From CAWGLW01 sp963823525 (GTDB lineage: Bacteria > Pseudomonadota > Gammaproteobacteria > Steroidobacterales > Steroidobacteraceae), in assembly GCA_963823525.1 (NCBI GenBank), contig CAWGLW010000006.1, positions 1,612,001 through 1,676,000 of the forward strand: 64,000 bases of DNA, written 5' to 3'. Under the pieces are notes generated by a model that saw only the letters and a program-made list of their open reading frames with translations, made no database searches and had not been told where the DNA came from. Position 1 is the first letter of the stretch, and every line of letters begins with the position of its first letter. Below, piece by piece: positions 50,786 to 60,091 of this stretch. A program made the position numbers and the translations under genes.

Positions 50786-52057
50786 TCATGCGGCCCGCGC
50801 ATAGGCGAGTCTCACTTCCTCGCCGATCGCCCGGATGCCGGCCCGGACTGCGGCTGCAGATTGCGCATAGTTAATGCGCAGGCACTGGTACCGATGGTTC
50901 CAGTCCTCGCTGAGCCCGGGAAAGAAATGGTGCCCTGACAGTACGAGGACGCCGCGCGCCTTGAGTCGCCGGTACAGTTCGTCGCTGTGCAGCGGCAGCC
51001 CTTCAAACCAGAGCCAGAGGAAGAATGCGCCCTCGGGTCGGTGGACCCGATACGGCACGCCGGCCAGTGCTTCATCGAGCCATTGCACGGCGTCGGTCAT
51101 TCGCTGCCGGTAATACGGCTGTATCACCTCACGGCTCAGGCTCAGTATCTCGCCGCTGCGCACCAGGCGATGGGCCAGCACGGCACCGGCATTGTTCGGT
51201 GCCAGCGAAGCGACCGCAGTCATTGCGCCAAGCGCATCAATGATTTCTTCACGGGCCACGACAATGCCGGTCCGCAGGCCCGGGAGGCCCATTTTTGACA
51301 GGCTGAAGCACAGTACGATGTTGTCATTCCACACCGGGCTCGCCGGAACGAACTGCACGGCCGGGAAAGGCAGGCCATAGGCGCAATCGATAATCAACGG
51401 GATGTCGCGCTCACGCGCCAGGCCATCGAGGCGTTCGATCTCCTGGTCCGTCAGTACGTTGCCGGTCGGATTGGTTGGCCGAGAAACACAGATCGCCGCC
51501 ACCTCGGGACCCATCGCCAGTTGCCTGAAGTCTACGTGGTACTTGAAGAAAGGCGCTTCCTGATACTCGATGGCCGGTCGGGCCGAAATAAAGAAATCCG
51601 AGCTGATGCCCAGGTCGGCGTAGCCGACGTATTCCGGTGTCATTGGCAGCAGTATCTTGCGCTCCCCCGACTCGCTGTCCCCTGCCAGCAGGTTGAACAG
51701 CAGGAAAAATGCCGTCTGGCTGCCGTTGGTCAGCGCGATGTTTCGAGGGGTCAGTCGCCAGCCGTATTCAGAGCGAAGCAGGTCCGCAACGGCGCTGCGA
51801 AATCTCAGGTCACCTTCGGGCGGCGCGTAGTTGCCAGCCATGCGCGTAAATTCGCCTGCATCCCGTGCAATGCGACTCAACTCGGCGCGGTAGACTTCGT
51901 TCATTGCCTCGATGGCGGCTGGATTGCCACCGCCGAGCATGTGCACCTGCTGGTCGCCGGACATTGCCGCGCCGAGATCAGCCATGAGTTCGAGCGTGCC
52001 CGTAGGGCGCGTGAAGCGCTGGCCAAAGCGGGAAAGATCAAGAGTCGTTCTGTTCAT
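50786..52057 (-). CDS. avtA: valine-pyruvate aminotransferase
   Basis: 423-aa PLP aminotransferase, fold-type I. N-terminal LDLSRFGQRFTRPTGTLELM and GGGNPAAIEAMNEVYR, then ALTNGSQTAFFLLFNLL and the PLP-lysine motif SLSKMGLPGLRTGIVVA, with the C-terminal KARGVLVLSGHHFFPGLSEDW. These match AvtA (transaminase C, makes alanine or valine). ATG at 52057 is chosen over the in-frame start at 52111. Divergent from the HAD gene. Confidence 0.93.
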   Translation of the reverse strand: MNRTTLDLSRFGQRFTRPTGTLELMADLGAAMSGDQQVHMLGGGNPAAIEAMNEVYRAELSRIARDAGEFTRMAGNYAPPEGDLRFRSAVADLLRSEYGWRLTPRNIALTNGSQTAFFLLFNLLAGDSESGERKILLPMTPEYVGYADLGISSDFFISARPAIEYQEAPFFKYHVDFRQLAMGPEVAAICVSRPTNPTGNVLTDQEIERLDGLARERDIPLIIDCAYGLPFPAVQFVPASPVWNDNIVLCFSLSKMGLPGLRTGIVVAREEIIDALGAMTAVASLAPNNAGAVLAHRLVRSGEILSLSREVIQPYYRQRMTDAVQWLDEALAGVPYRVHRPEGAFFLWLWFEGLPLHSDELYRRLKARGVLVLSGHHFFPGLSEDWNHRYQCLRINYAQSAAAVRAGIRAIGEEVRLAYARAA

Positions 52058-52137
52058 GGCGGGTAGCTGGTAGCGGCGGTTTCGATGCCGTTGCGACGGA
52101 TGCGTCGTCAAGCGCCTAGGATAGTGAAATTAAGCGA

Positions 52138-52827
52138 ATGCCGATAGACGCAATCTCCTTCGATCTCGACGACACGCTCTGGGATATCGGTCCCGTGATC
52201 GTGCGGGCCGAGCACACGATGTACGATTACCTGCGCGAACGCTATCCGCGGGTGACCGACTCGCATACGCTCGAGGACATGCGCGATCGGCGGGCAAGGC
52301 TGGCGCTCGATCGCCCCGACATGCGTCACGACTTCACATGGCTGAGGCGGGAGTCTCTGCGCATGCATGCGAGTGAAGCGGGTTACCCGTCTTCCATGGC
52401 CGAGGAAGTATTCGAGGTTTTTTTCGTCGCGCGTAATGCGGTGGAGCTGTACAGTGACGTAGAGCCCGCCCTGGCGAGGCTGGCCGGGCGCGGACTGCGT
52501 TTGTTTGTCATCACTAACGGCAATGCCGATCTCGAAAGGATCGGAATTGCCCGGTACTTCGAGCGCATCGTGCACGCACGTCATGCCGGTGCGCTCAAGC
52601 CGGCGGAAGCCATCTTCAGGCACCTTCTGGATTCCGTGGGGCTCGATGCGGGATCCGTCCTGCACGTCGGTGACGACCCTCTGTCGGATATCACCGGCGC
52701 ACGCCGGGTCGGCATGCGAACGGCGTGGATCAATCGGAATCAAGCCCCGTGGCCGGATGATCACGCGACGCCGGACCTCGTGATCGAGGCGCTGACAGAG
52801 CTCCATTCATTGTTTGAACAGTGCTAA
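52138..52827 (+). CDS. HAD-superfamily hydrolase
   Basis: 229-aa phosphatase-like protein. Motif I ISFDLDDTLWDIGPV with the nucleophile and acid Asp, motif II LFVITNGNADLER, Lys in AGALKPAEAIFRHLL, motif III/IV HVGDDPLSDITGARRVGMRTAW. A helical cap (about residues 20-100) places it in subfamily I, near phosphoglycolate phosphatase and dehalogenase-like enzymes. Substrate unknown. ATG at 52138. Its 3' end overlaps that of the LysR gene by 21 bases. Confidence 0.92.
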   Translation: MPIDAISFDLDDTLWDIGPVIVRAEHTMYDYLRERYPRVTDSHTLEDMRDRRARLALDRPDMRHDFTWLRRESLRMHASEAGYPSSMAEEVFEVFFVARNAVELYSDVEPALARLAGRGLRLFVITNGNADLERIGIARYFERIVHARHAGALKPAEAIFRHLLDSVGLDAGSVLHVGDDPLSDITGARRVGMRTAWINRNQAPWPDDHATPDLVIEALTELHSLFEQC

Positions 52828-53751
52828 ATGTGCCCGGTCGGCACGGTTGCGGGTTTGCTGGTGACTCGCAAGCGTGTCACGGACGACCTGTTTGATTTTC
52901 TCTACGGCAGGCAGCGGGAAGGCGTTGCGGCGGCTGAGCAGTGCGATCGTGTGCCTGACGGGAACCGTGACATTCACTACCTTTAGCGTTTGCTCATCGA
53001 GTTCACGCCTGAACACAAAGCGCGGGCCGATGGCGACATGTTTGCCACGCAGGGCAGTCGCGATGCAGAGCTCAAAGCTCAGGCCCACGATTCGTCCGGC
53101 GCACTTTTCGACGTCTACGTGAAAAGTATTTTCGAGGATCTCTTTGTAGCGTGAACCCATCGCGGAAAGCGCCATGGGATAGTCGAATACCTGCCGGATC
53201 GTCGCGGAACCGGCCTCGATGAGCGGGTGGTCCGCCCTGGCAACGAAGACGATATCGTCCTCGAACAACGGCTCAAATTCGACCCGGTGTTCAGCCAGCT
53301 CGCGAGGAACCGGTCCGATAGCGAAATCCAGGTCGCTTTTCGCCAGCCATTCAACCAGACGCTGCGGTGTGCCGATGGAAACCTCGAGGCTGACCGTCGG
53401 ATGCATGGCAATGATCCGGTCAATCAGCACATCCGCGAGCGAGTGCGCCGGGCCCGGGGCAAGCCCGATACGCACCAGGCCCGTCTCGCCCTCCGCGAGC
53501 CGCTTGATCTCGCTTTCGATTCGCCCGCTTTCGTTCATCAGCGCGGCGCTGCGCGAAACCACTTGCTGCGCCAGGGCGGTCGGATGAGAGCGGCCGCGGT
53601 CGCGCTCGAACAGCCGGGCCCCAAGCAGGTCTTCAAGCCGGGCAATCCGCGCGCTGAGCGTCGGCTGACTGACGCCGAGACGCAAGGCTGCCTTGCGAAA
53701 GCTGCCTGTCTCACAGATCGCACGAATGCCCGCGAAGTCCTGCAAATTCAT
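52807..53751 (-). CDS. LysR-family transcriptional regulator
   Basis: 314 aa. N-terminal winged helix-turn-helix GSFRKAALRLGVSQPTLSARIARLEDLLGA (residues about 16-45, HTH of LysR type), RLFERDRGR wing, then a co-inducer-binding domain (about 90-300) with VRIGLAPGPAHSLADVLI. ATG at 53751. Divergent from the DUF3604/channel cluster (first gene at 53972), with inverted repeats in the gap, so it may control that cluster; the effector cannot be predicted. Confidence 0.93.
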   Translation of the reverse strand: MNLQDFAGIRAICETGSFRKAALRLGVSQPTLSARIARLEDLLGARLFERDRGRSHPTALAQQVVSRSAALMNESGRIESEIKRLAEGETGLVRIGLAPGPAHSLADVLIDRIIAMHPTVSLEVSIGTPQRLVEWLAKSDLDFAIGPVPRELAEHRVEFEPLFEDDIVFVARADHPLIEAGSATIRQVFDYPMALSAMGSRYKEILENTFHVDVEKCAGRIVGLSFELCIATALRGKHVAIGPRFVFRRELDEQTLKVVNVTVPVRHTIALLSRRNAFPLPAVEKIKQVVRDTLASHQQTRNRADRAHLALFKQ

Positions 53752-53759
53752 TGGCAGAT

Positions 53760-53775
53760 GATAGGGATTTCTATC
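53760..53775. promoter_or_regulatory. LysR-box-like inverted repeat
   Basis: GATAG (53760-53764), 6-base spacer GGATTT, CTATC (53771-53775), 9 bases outside the LysR start. The dyad with an AT-rich centre resembles LysR binding sites (T-N10-A here, against T-N11-A usual), fitting autoregulation. Confidence 0.4.
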
Positions 53776-53826
53776 GCAGCAGCCAAGAAACAGCTATTTT
53801 TTTTGCATCGCGCGATAGGTACATTT

Positions 53827-53848
53827 ACCCATCGAGCACCCGATGGGT
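53827..53848. promoter_or_regulatory. inverted repeat in lysR/channel intergenic region
   Basis: ACCCATCG (53827-53834), 6-base loop AGCACC, CGATGGGT (53841-53848): a perfect 8-bp dyad between lysR and the plus-strand cluster. May be a second operator or a 5'UTR hairpin. The whole gap 53752-53971 (220 bases) otherwise shows only a T-rich run at about 53794. Confidence 0.4.
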
Positions 53849-53971
53849 GGGCAACGCCCCCGGGTTCCGCCGCCAGGCGGTCAAAGACGCGCTGCGACGT
53901 GAATGCGGCCTTGGGTTCCAGCTCAAGCGGCCAGAGCATAACGAAGTCTGACCACGGCCATTGGGGAGAAT

Positions 53972-54886
53972 TTGATTGGACGAATCCCTGGCAGGAAGTG
54001 GGGTCCCTTTTGGCCCGGACCCGGCTCGATCGTGCGCCGGATCCGGCACCGTAGCGCCGATCTGTTGCCGGTCGGCGGGCGGCTCGTGCAACGGGCCGAT
54101 GCGCAGGCGCTGATCAACATCGCCCAGTTCACCTGGATTACGGAAATCGGGATGGGCGGTGGGCGCCTTGCACTCACCGGCGTGCTGCCCATCGGGACGC
54201 TCGATGTCAGCGGCCGTGGCTCGGTCGAATTGCCGGATGGCAGCGAGATTGACCGCAAGGTGTCCGACGGCGTTACCGGTTTCGGTGATCCTGCGGTGGG
54301 TGCATCACTGGGATGGAAGAACCGCAGCGGTGATCGCTTCCGCGCCTGGAGCGTGTATGGATCGGCGTTCATACCGATCGGCGACTATCAGCTCGGGCGT
54401 ATCGCCAATCTGGGTAAGAACCGCTGGGCGCTGGATGTCGGCGGCGCCTTTACGATGGCGAACTTCGCACGCGGCCGGGAATTCTCCTCGGTGCTTGGGT
54501 TCACGTTCAACGGTGACAACCTCGATACCGACTACAGCTCCGGCACAGACATGCACCTCGAGCTGGCCGGGAAGCAGCACTTGCCCAGGCACTGGGCCTT
54601 CGGCGTGGTGGGCTACTGGTATGAGCAATTGACCGGAGACAGCAACAACTCGCCGCGGCTCGGCGATTTCAAGGGACGGGTTTTCGGTATCGGGCCGGAA
54701 GTCAGCTACCAGTTCACGAGCAGCGAGCGGCATCCGGTCAGCCTCGATTTTCGCTGGTATCACGAATTCGGCGCGGAGAACCGCATGGAAGGCGATGCGG
54801 TGTTCCTGACGATCTCCGTTCCCATTTTCAACCCGGCGGCGCGCGAAAAGGCGCAGGACTGGTCGGCGGAGGCTGGCCAGCAATGA
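53972..54886 (+). CDS. outer-membrane channel-like protein (MetA/COG4313 type), N-terminus abnormal
   Basis: 304 aa. From about residue 33 it reads as a beta-barrel protein of the phenol-degradation MetA/COG4313 transporter type: LPVGGRLVQRADAQALINIA, GRLALTGVLPIGTLDV, FGDPAVGASLGWKN and alternating hydrophobic strands to the end. But there is no signal peptide; the first 32 residues (MIGRIPGRKWGPFWPG and on) are Arg/Gly-rich and start with TTG (weak; GGGGAG upstream). An in-frame stop at 53939-53941 rules out extending it. So the 5' end is truncated or frameshifted. Followed by the DUF3604 gene 39 bases later. Confidence 0.7.
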   Translation: MIGRIPGRKWGPFWPGPGSIVRRIRHRSADLLPVGGRLVQRADAQALINIAQFTWITEIGMGGGRLALTGVLPIGTLDVSGRGSVELPDGSEIDRKVSDGVTGFGDPAVGASLGWKNRSGDRFRAWSVYGSAFIPIGDYQLGRIANLGKNRWALDVGGAFTMANFARGREFSSVLGFTFNGDNLDTDYSSGTDMHLELAGKQHLPRHWAFGVVGYWYEQLTGDSNNSPRLGDFKGRVFGIGPEVSYQFTSSERHPVSLDFRWYHEFGAENRMEGDAVFLTISVPIFNPAAREKAQDWSAEAGQQ

Positions 54887-54925
54887 CCGAATGCCGCTGG
54901 AGTGGGAAACTTCAAAGGAGGGCAG

Positions 54926-56869
54926 ATGAATAAGGCACTGTTTACGCTGGCGCTTGGCGTCGCACTGACGTCGAATGCGGTGCAGGCCGAAGACCGAAAA
55001 ATCGTCGACGAAGAGTACGCTGCGCCGGCAAAGACCGAGCTATCCGCCGCGGCCAAGGCCTATTCGCCCTATGCAGGCCGCAGGTACCCGACACGCGTGT
55101 TCTTCGGCGACACGCATCATCACACGTCGAATTCCGGCGATGCATTTTCGGGCGGCAACCGGTTGACCCCGGAGGACGCCTATCGCTTCGCCCGCGGCGA
55201 GGAAGTCGTCTCCTCGACCGGCGTGCCGGCCAAGCTGTCGCGGCCGCTCGACTTTCTTGTCGTGTCCGACCACGCGGAAGGCCTCGGCCTCATGTTCGAG
55301 GTCTACAACGGCAATCCCGCGTTCATCTCCGACCCGACTCTCGCCGCTGGGCAAACGGGAATGAAGGCCGGTGGGACGAGGCAGCTGTAGTCGCGAACGC
55401 GATCGTCAAGGCCCAGGCGATGGGCACGTTCCCCGGCCCGATCAAGGATCCGAAGGTTGTCGGTCCGATCATGAAATCCGTCTGGCAACAGTACACGTCC
55501 ACCGCCGAGAAGATACAACGAGCCGGGCCGCTTCACGGCCATGATCGGATACGAGTGGACCTCGGTGCCGGGCGGCAACAACCTGCACCGCAACGTGCTG
55601 TTCCGCGATGGCAAGGACAAGGCCGACCAGGTCTTTCCGTTTTCGTCATGGCAGAGCGAGGACCCGGAGAAGCTCTGGGCCTGGATGGACGTCTACGAGA
55701 AGAAGACCGGCGGCCGCATGCTTGCGATTCCGCACAACGCCAACCTCTCGAATGGACGCATGTTCGAGCTCACCGACTTCTCTGGCCAGCCGCTGACGCG
55801 CGACTACGCCGAGCGCCGTGCGCGCTGGGAGGTCCTGCAGGAGATCATCCAGACCAAGGGCAATAGCGAGACGCATCCGGACATCTCGCCGAACGACGAG
55901 TTCGCCGATGACCTTGGCATCGCCGGATGGGAGTACGGCAACCTTACGCTGACTGACAAGCCGCTGTCGCGCGAGATGATGCCCACCAACTACCTGCGCG
56001 CCGGCCTCGAGCGCGGCCTCGAACTGGAGGCGACGCTCGGCGTGAATCCGTTCAAGTTCGGGTTCGTCGGCAGCACCGACGTGCACAATTCGCTCACGGC
56101 CGTCGAGGAAGACAACTTCTTCGGCAAGCTGCCGATCCAGGAGCCGAGTCCCGAGCGCTGGAAGCACGTGTCGAAGGAAGGCTTCGGCAAGACCCGCTAC
56201 ACCTGGCACTACATGGCAGCCGGCTATGCCGCCGTGTGGGCGACCGAGAACACGCGGGAAGCGCTCTGGGACGCGATGCATCGCAAGGAGGTCTATGGGA
56301 CCTCGGGCACGCGCATGACACTGCGCTTTTTCGGCGGCTGGGACTTCAAGCCGGAAGACGCGCGCAGCCGTTACCTCGCAGACGCCGGCTACACGAAGGG
56401 TGTACCGATGGGCGGCGACCTGAGCAGGGCGCCGGCGGGCAAGGCACCAACCTTCCTCGTGGCTGCGGTCAAGGATCCGATGTTCGGCAATCTCGATCGA
56501 ATCCAGATCATCAAGGGCTGGGTCGGCAAGGACGGCAAGGCGCAGGAACGCATCTACGACGTCGCCTGGGGTGATGCCGATCGTCGCAAGCCCGGCAAGG
56601 ACGGCAAGCTGCCGCCGGTGGGTGACACCGTAGACGTGGCCACGGCGACATGGACCGACACGATCGGCGATCCGGAACTCTCGGCCGTGTGGACCGACCC
56701 GGGCTTCGACCCGTCCGTACGGGCGTTCTACTACGCACGTGTGATCGAGATCCCGACGCCGCGCTGGACCGCCTACGATCAGCTGCGCTTCGGCATCAAG
56801 ATGTCGCCTGAGGTGCCGATGACGCAGCAGGAGCGCGCCTGGAGTTCGCCGATCTGGTACACGCCCTAA
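54926..56869 (+). pseudogene. DUF3604 (PHP-like) protein with two compensating frameshifts
   Basis: DUF3604 protein that would be about 647 aa. Signal peptide MNKALFTLALGVALTSNAVQ after a strong site (aaaggaggg); metal-type motif FFGDTHHHTSNSGDAF and DFLVVSDHAEG resemble PHP phosphoesterases. The frame breaks at about 55373-55375, where one G seems lost from a G run (KAGG then should read DEAAVVANAIVKAQ), moves to the next frame, and an extra A at about 55513 restores it before YNEPGRFTAMIGYEWTSVP. Both edits restore homology exactly, so either a sequencing error or a young pseudogene. The C-terminus (AWSSPIWYTP) is intact. Confidence 0.75.
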
Positions 56870-56914
56870 CTGGCCCTCTGTGTACCTCGGTGCTCACTTT
56901 TGAGGAGAGAAGTC

Positions 56915-57076
56915 ATGGGAATCGGAAAAAAAGTTGTAAAGAACAAGGTAGAGAACGAAGTCAAGGACCAGGCTGACAAGCTGGTTGATAAGGGTCCGCT
57001 CGACAAGATGGAGGACAAGCTGGACGACAAGAAGGACAAAGCCATCCGCAAGACCGTTACGAAGACATTGACCTGA
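56915..57076 (+). CDS. 53-aa highly charged small protein
   Basis: Short gene between the two DUF3604 genes. ATG at 56915 with GAGGAGA at 56902-56908. The product starts MGIGKKVVKNKVENEVKDQA and is nearly half Lys, Asp and Glu with regularly spaced Val, Leu and Met, which fits a soluble amphipathic helix or coiled coil; it has no Cys, Trp, Tyr, Phe or His. Codon choice follows its neighbours. Function unknown. Confidence 0.65.
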   Translation: MGIGKKVVKNKVENEVKDQADKLVDKGPLDKMEDKLDDKKDKAIRKTVTKTLT

Positions 57077-57213
57077 GCGGCGTTGCAGAACTGAATGATT
57101 GCTGGCGCGTCCCCCCGGCCCGTTGCATGCCGGCCGAGGCCCGGTCTATGCGTTTCGCTAAAAGATACATGGCACACGCGCGCCATGCTGCTCGCCCGAA
57201 AGAGGAACCCGAC

Positions 57214-59115
57214 ATGAAGCTGAAGCCCCGGACTTTGCCTGCCGGCCGGAATGCCACCCTGCTCGCGGCGACCGTCGCAATCGTCCTGGCGGGCTGCACC
57301 CGGACGCAGCCGCCGCCGGTCGCAACGCAGCCGCAGGTGGCTGAGGCGGCGCCGACGGTCGAGGCGCTGGAGGCCGCCGTAAAGGAAAATCCGCTCAAGG
57401 AAGCCTACTTCGGCGAGACGCACGTTCACACGTCTTTCTCGCTGGATGCCTACATCGGTGGCAATCGAATCACGCCTGACACGGCCTACCGCTTTGCGCA
57501 GGGCGATGACGTTACGGTCAACGGGCAGCGGCACAATATCGGACGGCCGCTGGACTGGGTGGCGGTGTCAGATCACGCCGAGTTCATCGGCGAAATGTAC
57601 TCCACCCAGGTACCGGGCGCGCCCGGTGGTGACAACCCGGCGCTTGAAGAATTGCGCGGACTCGATAGCGTGGACGAGCAGCGCGCGTGGTTCCTGATGT
57701 ACGTCGTGAACAACATGCGCGGCGAGAACCCGAGTCACCCGCCTTTCTACGCGGGTCCTGAGACGACTCGCAGCGCCTGGAATGATGTCATCGTGAAGGC
57801 CGCGCGCGACAACTACCGTCCGGGCCGGTTCACGACACTCGCGGGCTTTGAATGGTCGGCGTCGAAGAATGCCGGAAACATGCACCGCAACGTCATCTTC
57901 CGTGACCTCGACGTGTTGCCGGAGGTGCCGCTTTCCGCGCTCGACACGCCGGACGAGGAAAAGCTCTGGGCCTGGATGGCCGAACAGGAGAAGACGGGGT
58001 CCCGGCTGCTGGCGATCCCGCACAACTCGAACGGCAGCAAGGGCTACATGTTCGAGCCGGTCGATAATTCGGGCCAGCCGCTCTCGGCGGACTACGCCCG
58101 CCTTCGCAGCCACTTTGAACGACTGATCGAGATGATGCAGATCAAGGGCAACTCGGAGGTGCACCGCAAGTTCTGGCCGGCCGACGAGTTTGCGGACTTC
58201 GAGAACGCCGACAGCGTCGGGACGTTCAGCGGGCGCACGTTCAAGAAGGAGAACTTCGTGCGATCGGCTGTCGTCAAGGGTCTCGATTACCAGGCGAAGC
58301 TCGGCGTCAATCCTTACCAGCTTGGCTTCATCGGCGGCACCGACAACCACAATGGACTGCCCGCGGACGTCGCCGAGGACGACTACATCGGCAGCCACGG
58401 CCCCGCGGACGGCACGCTGGAGGAGCGGCGTGACGGCGAGATCGATGGCTGGGTCAAGACAAAGGAGTCGAACCCCGGGTCCGTGGCCGCCGTCTGGGCG
58501 ACGCGAAACACACGCGGCGCGATCTGGGACGCGATGGCGGCGCGTGAGACCTTCGTGACCTCGGGCCCGCGGATCAAAGTGCGCTTCTTCGGCGGTACAG
58601 ACTTGCCGGGCGAGCCGGCCGACCCGCGGGCGCTGGTGGAACAGGGCTATCGCGGCGGGGTTCCCATGGGCGGAACGATCAACGGTTCGTCCAAGGCCCC
58701 GACGTTTACGGTCTGGGCGTCGAAGGACCCCGACGGTGCCAATCTCGATCGCGTTCAGATCATCAAGGGCTGGGTCGACGCAAATGGTGAGCCGCAGGAC
58801 GAGGTGATCGATGTCGTCTGGAGTGGTGATCGCAGCCGCGGCAGCGATGGCAGGCTTCCGCCGGTCGGCAGCACGGTGGACACGGCGAAGGCTGCCTACT
58901 CCAACACCATAGGGAGCCCCGAGTTGATGGGTACCTGGGCCGACCCGGACTTTGATTCGAGCAAGCCCGCTCTCTACTACGTGCGCGTGCTTGAGATACC
59001 GACGCCGCGCTGGACGACCTATGACGCCGTGAGAAACGGTTTGCCGCTGCTCGAGGACGTTCCAGCCACGGTTCAGGAGCGCGCCTGGAGCAGCCCGATC
59101 TGGTATTCACCGTGA
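57214..59115 (+). CDS. DUF3604 lipoprotein (PHP-like)
   Basis: 633 aa, intact. Lipoprotein signal with lipobox IVLAGC (Cys about residue 28), Pro/Gln linker, then the DUF3604 domain: FGETHVHTSFSLDAYIGGN (His-x-His), DWVAVSDHAEFIGEM, LAIPHNSNGSKG, GGTDNHNGLP, plus a C-terminal AWSSPIWYSP shared with the first DUF3604 protein (the two are clearly paralogues). PHP-type residues suggest a metal-dependent hydrolase exposed on an envelope face; substrate unknown. ATG at 57214 chosen because the signal starts there and GAGGA lies 7 bases upstream. Confidence 0.9.
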   Translation: MKLKPRTLPAGRNATLLAATVAIVLAGCTRTQPPPVATQPQVAEAAPTVEALEAAVKENPLKEAYFGETHVHTSFSLDAYIGGNRITPDTAYRFAQGDDVTVNGQRHNIGRPLDWVAVSDHAEFIGEMYSTQVPGAPGGDNPALEELRGLDSVDEQRAWFLMYVVNNMRGENPSHPPFYAGPETTRSAWNDVIVKAARDNYRPGRFTTLAGFEWSASKNAGNMHRNVIFRDLDVLPEVPLSALDTPDEEKLWAWMAEQEKTGSRLLAIPHNSNGSKGYMFEPVDNSGQPLSADYARLRSHFERLIEMMQIKGNSEVHRKFWPADEFADFENADSVGTFSGRTFKKENFVRSAVVKGLDYQAKLGVNPYQLGFIGGTDNHNGLPADVAEDDYIGSHGPADGTLEERRDGEIDGWVKTKESNPGSVAAVWATRNTRGAIWDAMAARETFVTSGPRIKVRFFGGTDLPGEPADPRALVEQGYRGGVPMGGTINGSSKAPTFTVWASKDPDGANLDRVQIIKGWVDANGEPQDEVIDVVWSGDRSRGSDGRLPPVGSTVDTAKAAYSNTIGSPELMGTWADPDFDSSKPALYYVRVLEIPTPRWTTYDAVRNGLPLLEDVPATVQERAWSSPIWYSP

Positions 59116-59200
59116 CTCGGTCAAAAGAGAACAGAGAAATGTCCGCCGCTTTTTCACTGCCTCGCGTATCGGGGAGGCGAACGACCCCACGGCCTCCCTG

Positions 59201-59842
59201 ATGGCCTTCAACTTCATTGGCGACTACACGGGTGGTTTCCACGGACCTAACAACGGTCTCGACGATGATGCCTGGTCCGTCAGTTTCCGACCGGTGATTC
59301 CGTTCCAGGCGTTCGGCAAGTCAAATATTCTCCGCATGACCCTGCCTTACCAGTTGGACGGCCGCGGCGAAAATGGGCTCGGCGACGTGAGCATTTTTGA
59401 TCTGGTTGTATTCAACAAGCCGTGGGGGCGATGGGGCATCGGGGCGGTTGCGACGCTGGCCGGTTCCGATAATGCGCCGGACCGGTTCGCGATCGGCCCG
59501 GCGATCGGCGGCGTTTACCAGTACTCGGAGCGTCTCAACCTGGGTCTCTTCAATCAGAACGTGTTCGCAGGCGACACAGGAATCAGCCAGTTGCAGCCGA
59601 TCATCGCCTACCAACTCGGCGATGGATGGTCGGTCAGCGGCGGCGACCTGCAATACGCTTACGACTGGGAGGGCGGCCGCTGGGTGTCCGTACCAATCGG
59701 TTTCCAGGTGGCGAAGGTGACTCGACTCTTCGGTCAGCCGATCAAACTGGCGATCAACCCCCAGTACAACCTGATTGACGACGACGGTCTCGAGGAGTGG
59801 AGCGTTGCAATCACGTTCGGGCTGCTCGTTCCGGGCGCGTAG
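59201..59842 (+). CDS. outer-membrane channel-like protein, signal peptide missing
   Basis: 213 aa of beta-barrel pattern: FNFIGDYTGGFHGPNNGLDD, FRPVIPFQAFGKSNILRMTL, PQYNLIDDDGLEEWSVAITF and the terminal LLVPGA. The homology-like sequence runs upstream of the ATG (GEANDPTASL, bases 59171-59200), yet the frame beyond that is not signal-peptide-like and offers no start. A separate ATG at 59139 in another frame gives a short MSAAFSLPR peptide that stops at once. So the 5' end looks deleted or shifted. Last member of the DUF3604 cluster. Confidence 0.65.
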   Translation: MAFNFIGDYTGGFHGPNNGLDDDAWSVSFRPVIPFQAFGKSNILRMTLPYQLDGRGENGLGDVSIFDLVVFNKPWGRWGIGAVATLAGSDNAPDRFAIGPAIGGVYQYSERLNLGLFNQNVFAGDTGISQLQPIIAYQLGDGWSVSGGDLQYAYDWEGGRWVSVPIGFQVAKVTRLFGQPIKLAINPQYNLIDDDGLEEWSVAITFGLLVPGA

Positions 59843-60091
59843 TGCAGCCGCCTGAGCAGCTCAACGAACAATTTCGGCGAGACGCCGTAGCAGATCGTGT
59901 ATACGCCATGACGTGATTCGGCTACCTTGCATCCTCAGTTGCGATGCTCGGGATGCCGGTCAGGCACCGGAATCCAGTTCTTCGATGAGCTGACCGGCTG
60001 CACGGCCCTCAATCACCGTTTGCGGGTGCGCGAGGACTGGGTACGATGCGTGTTCGCCAGCGGATCTCGTCGATCCAGGCAGGGTATACCG

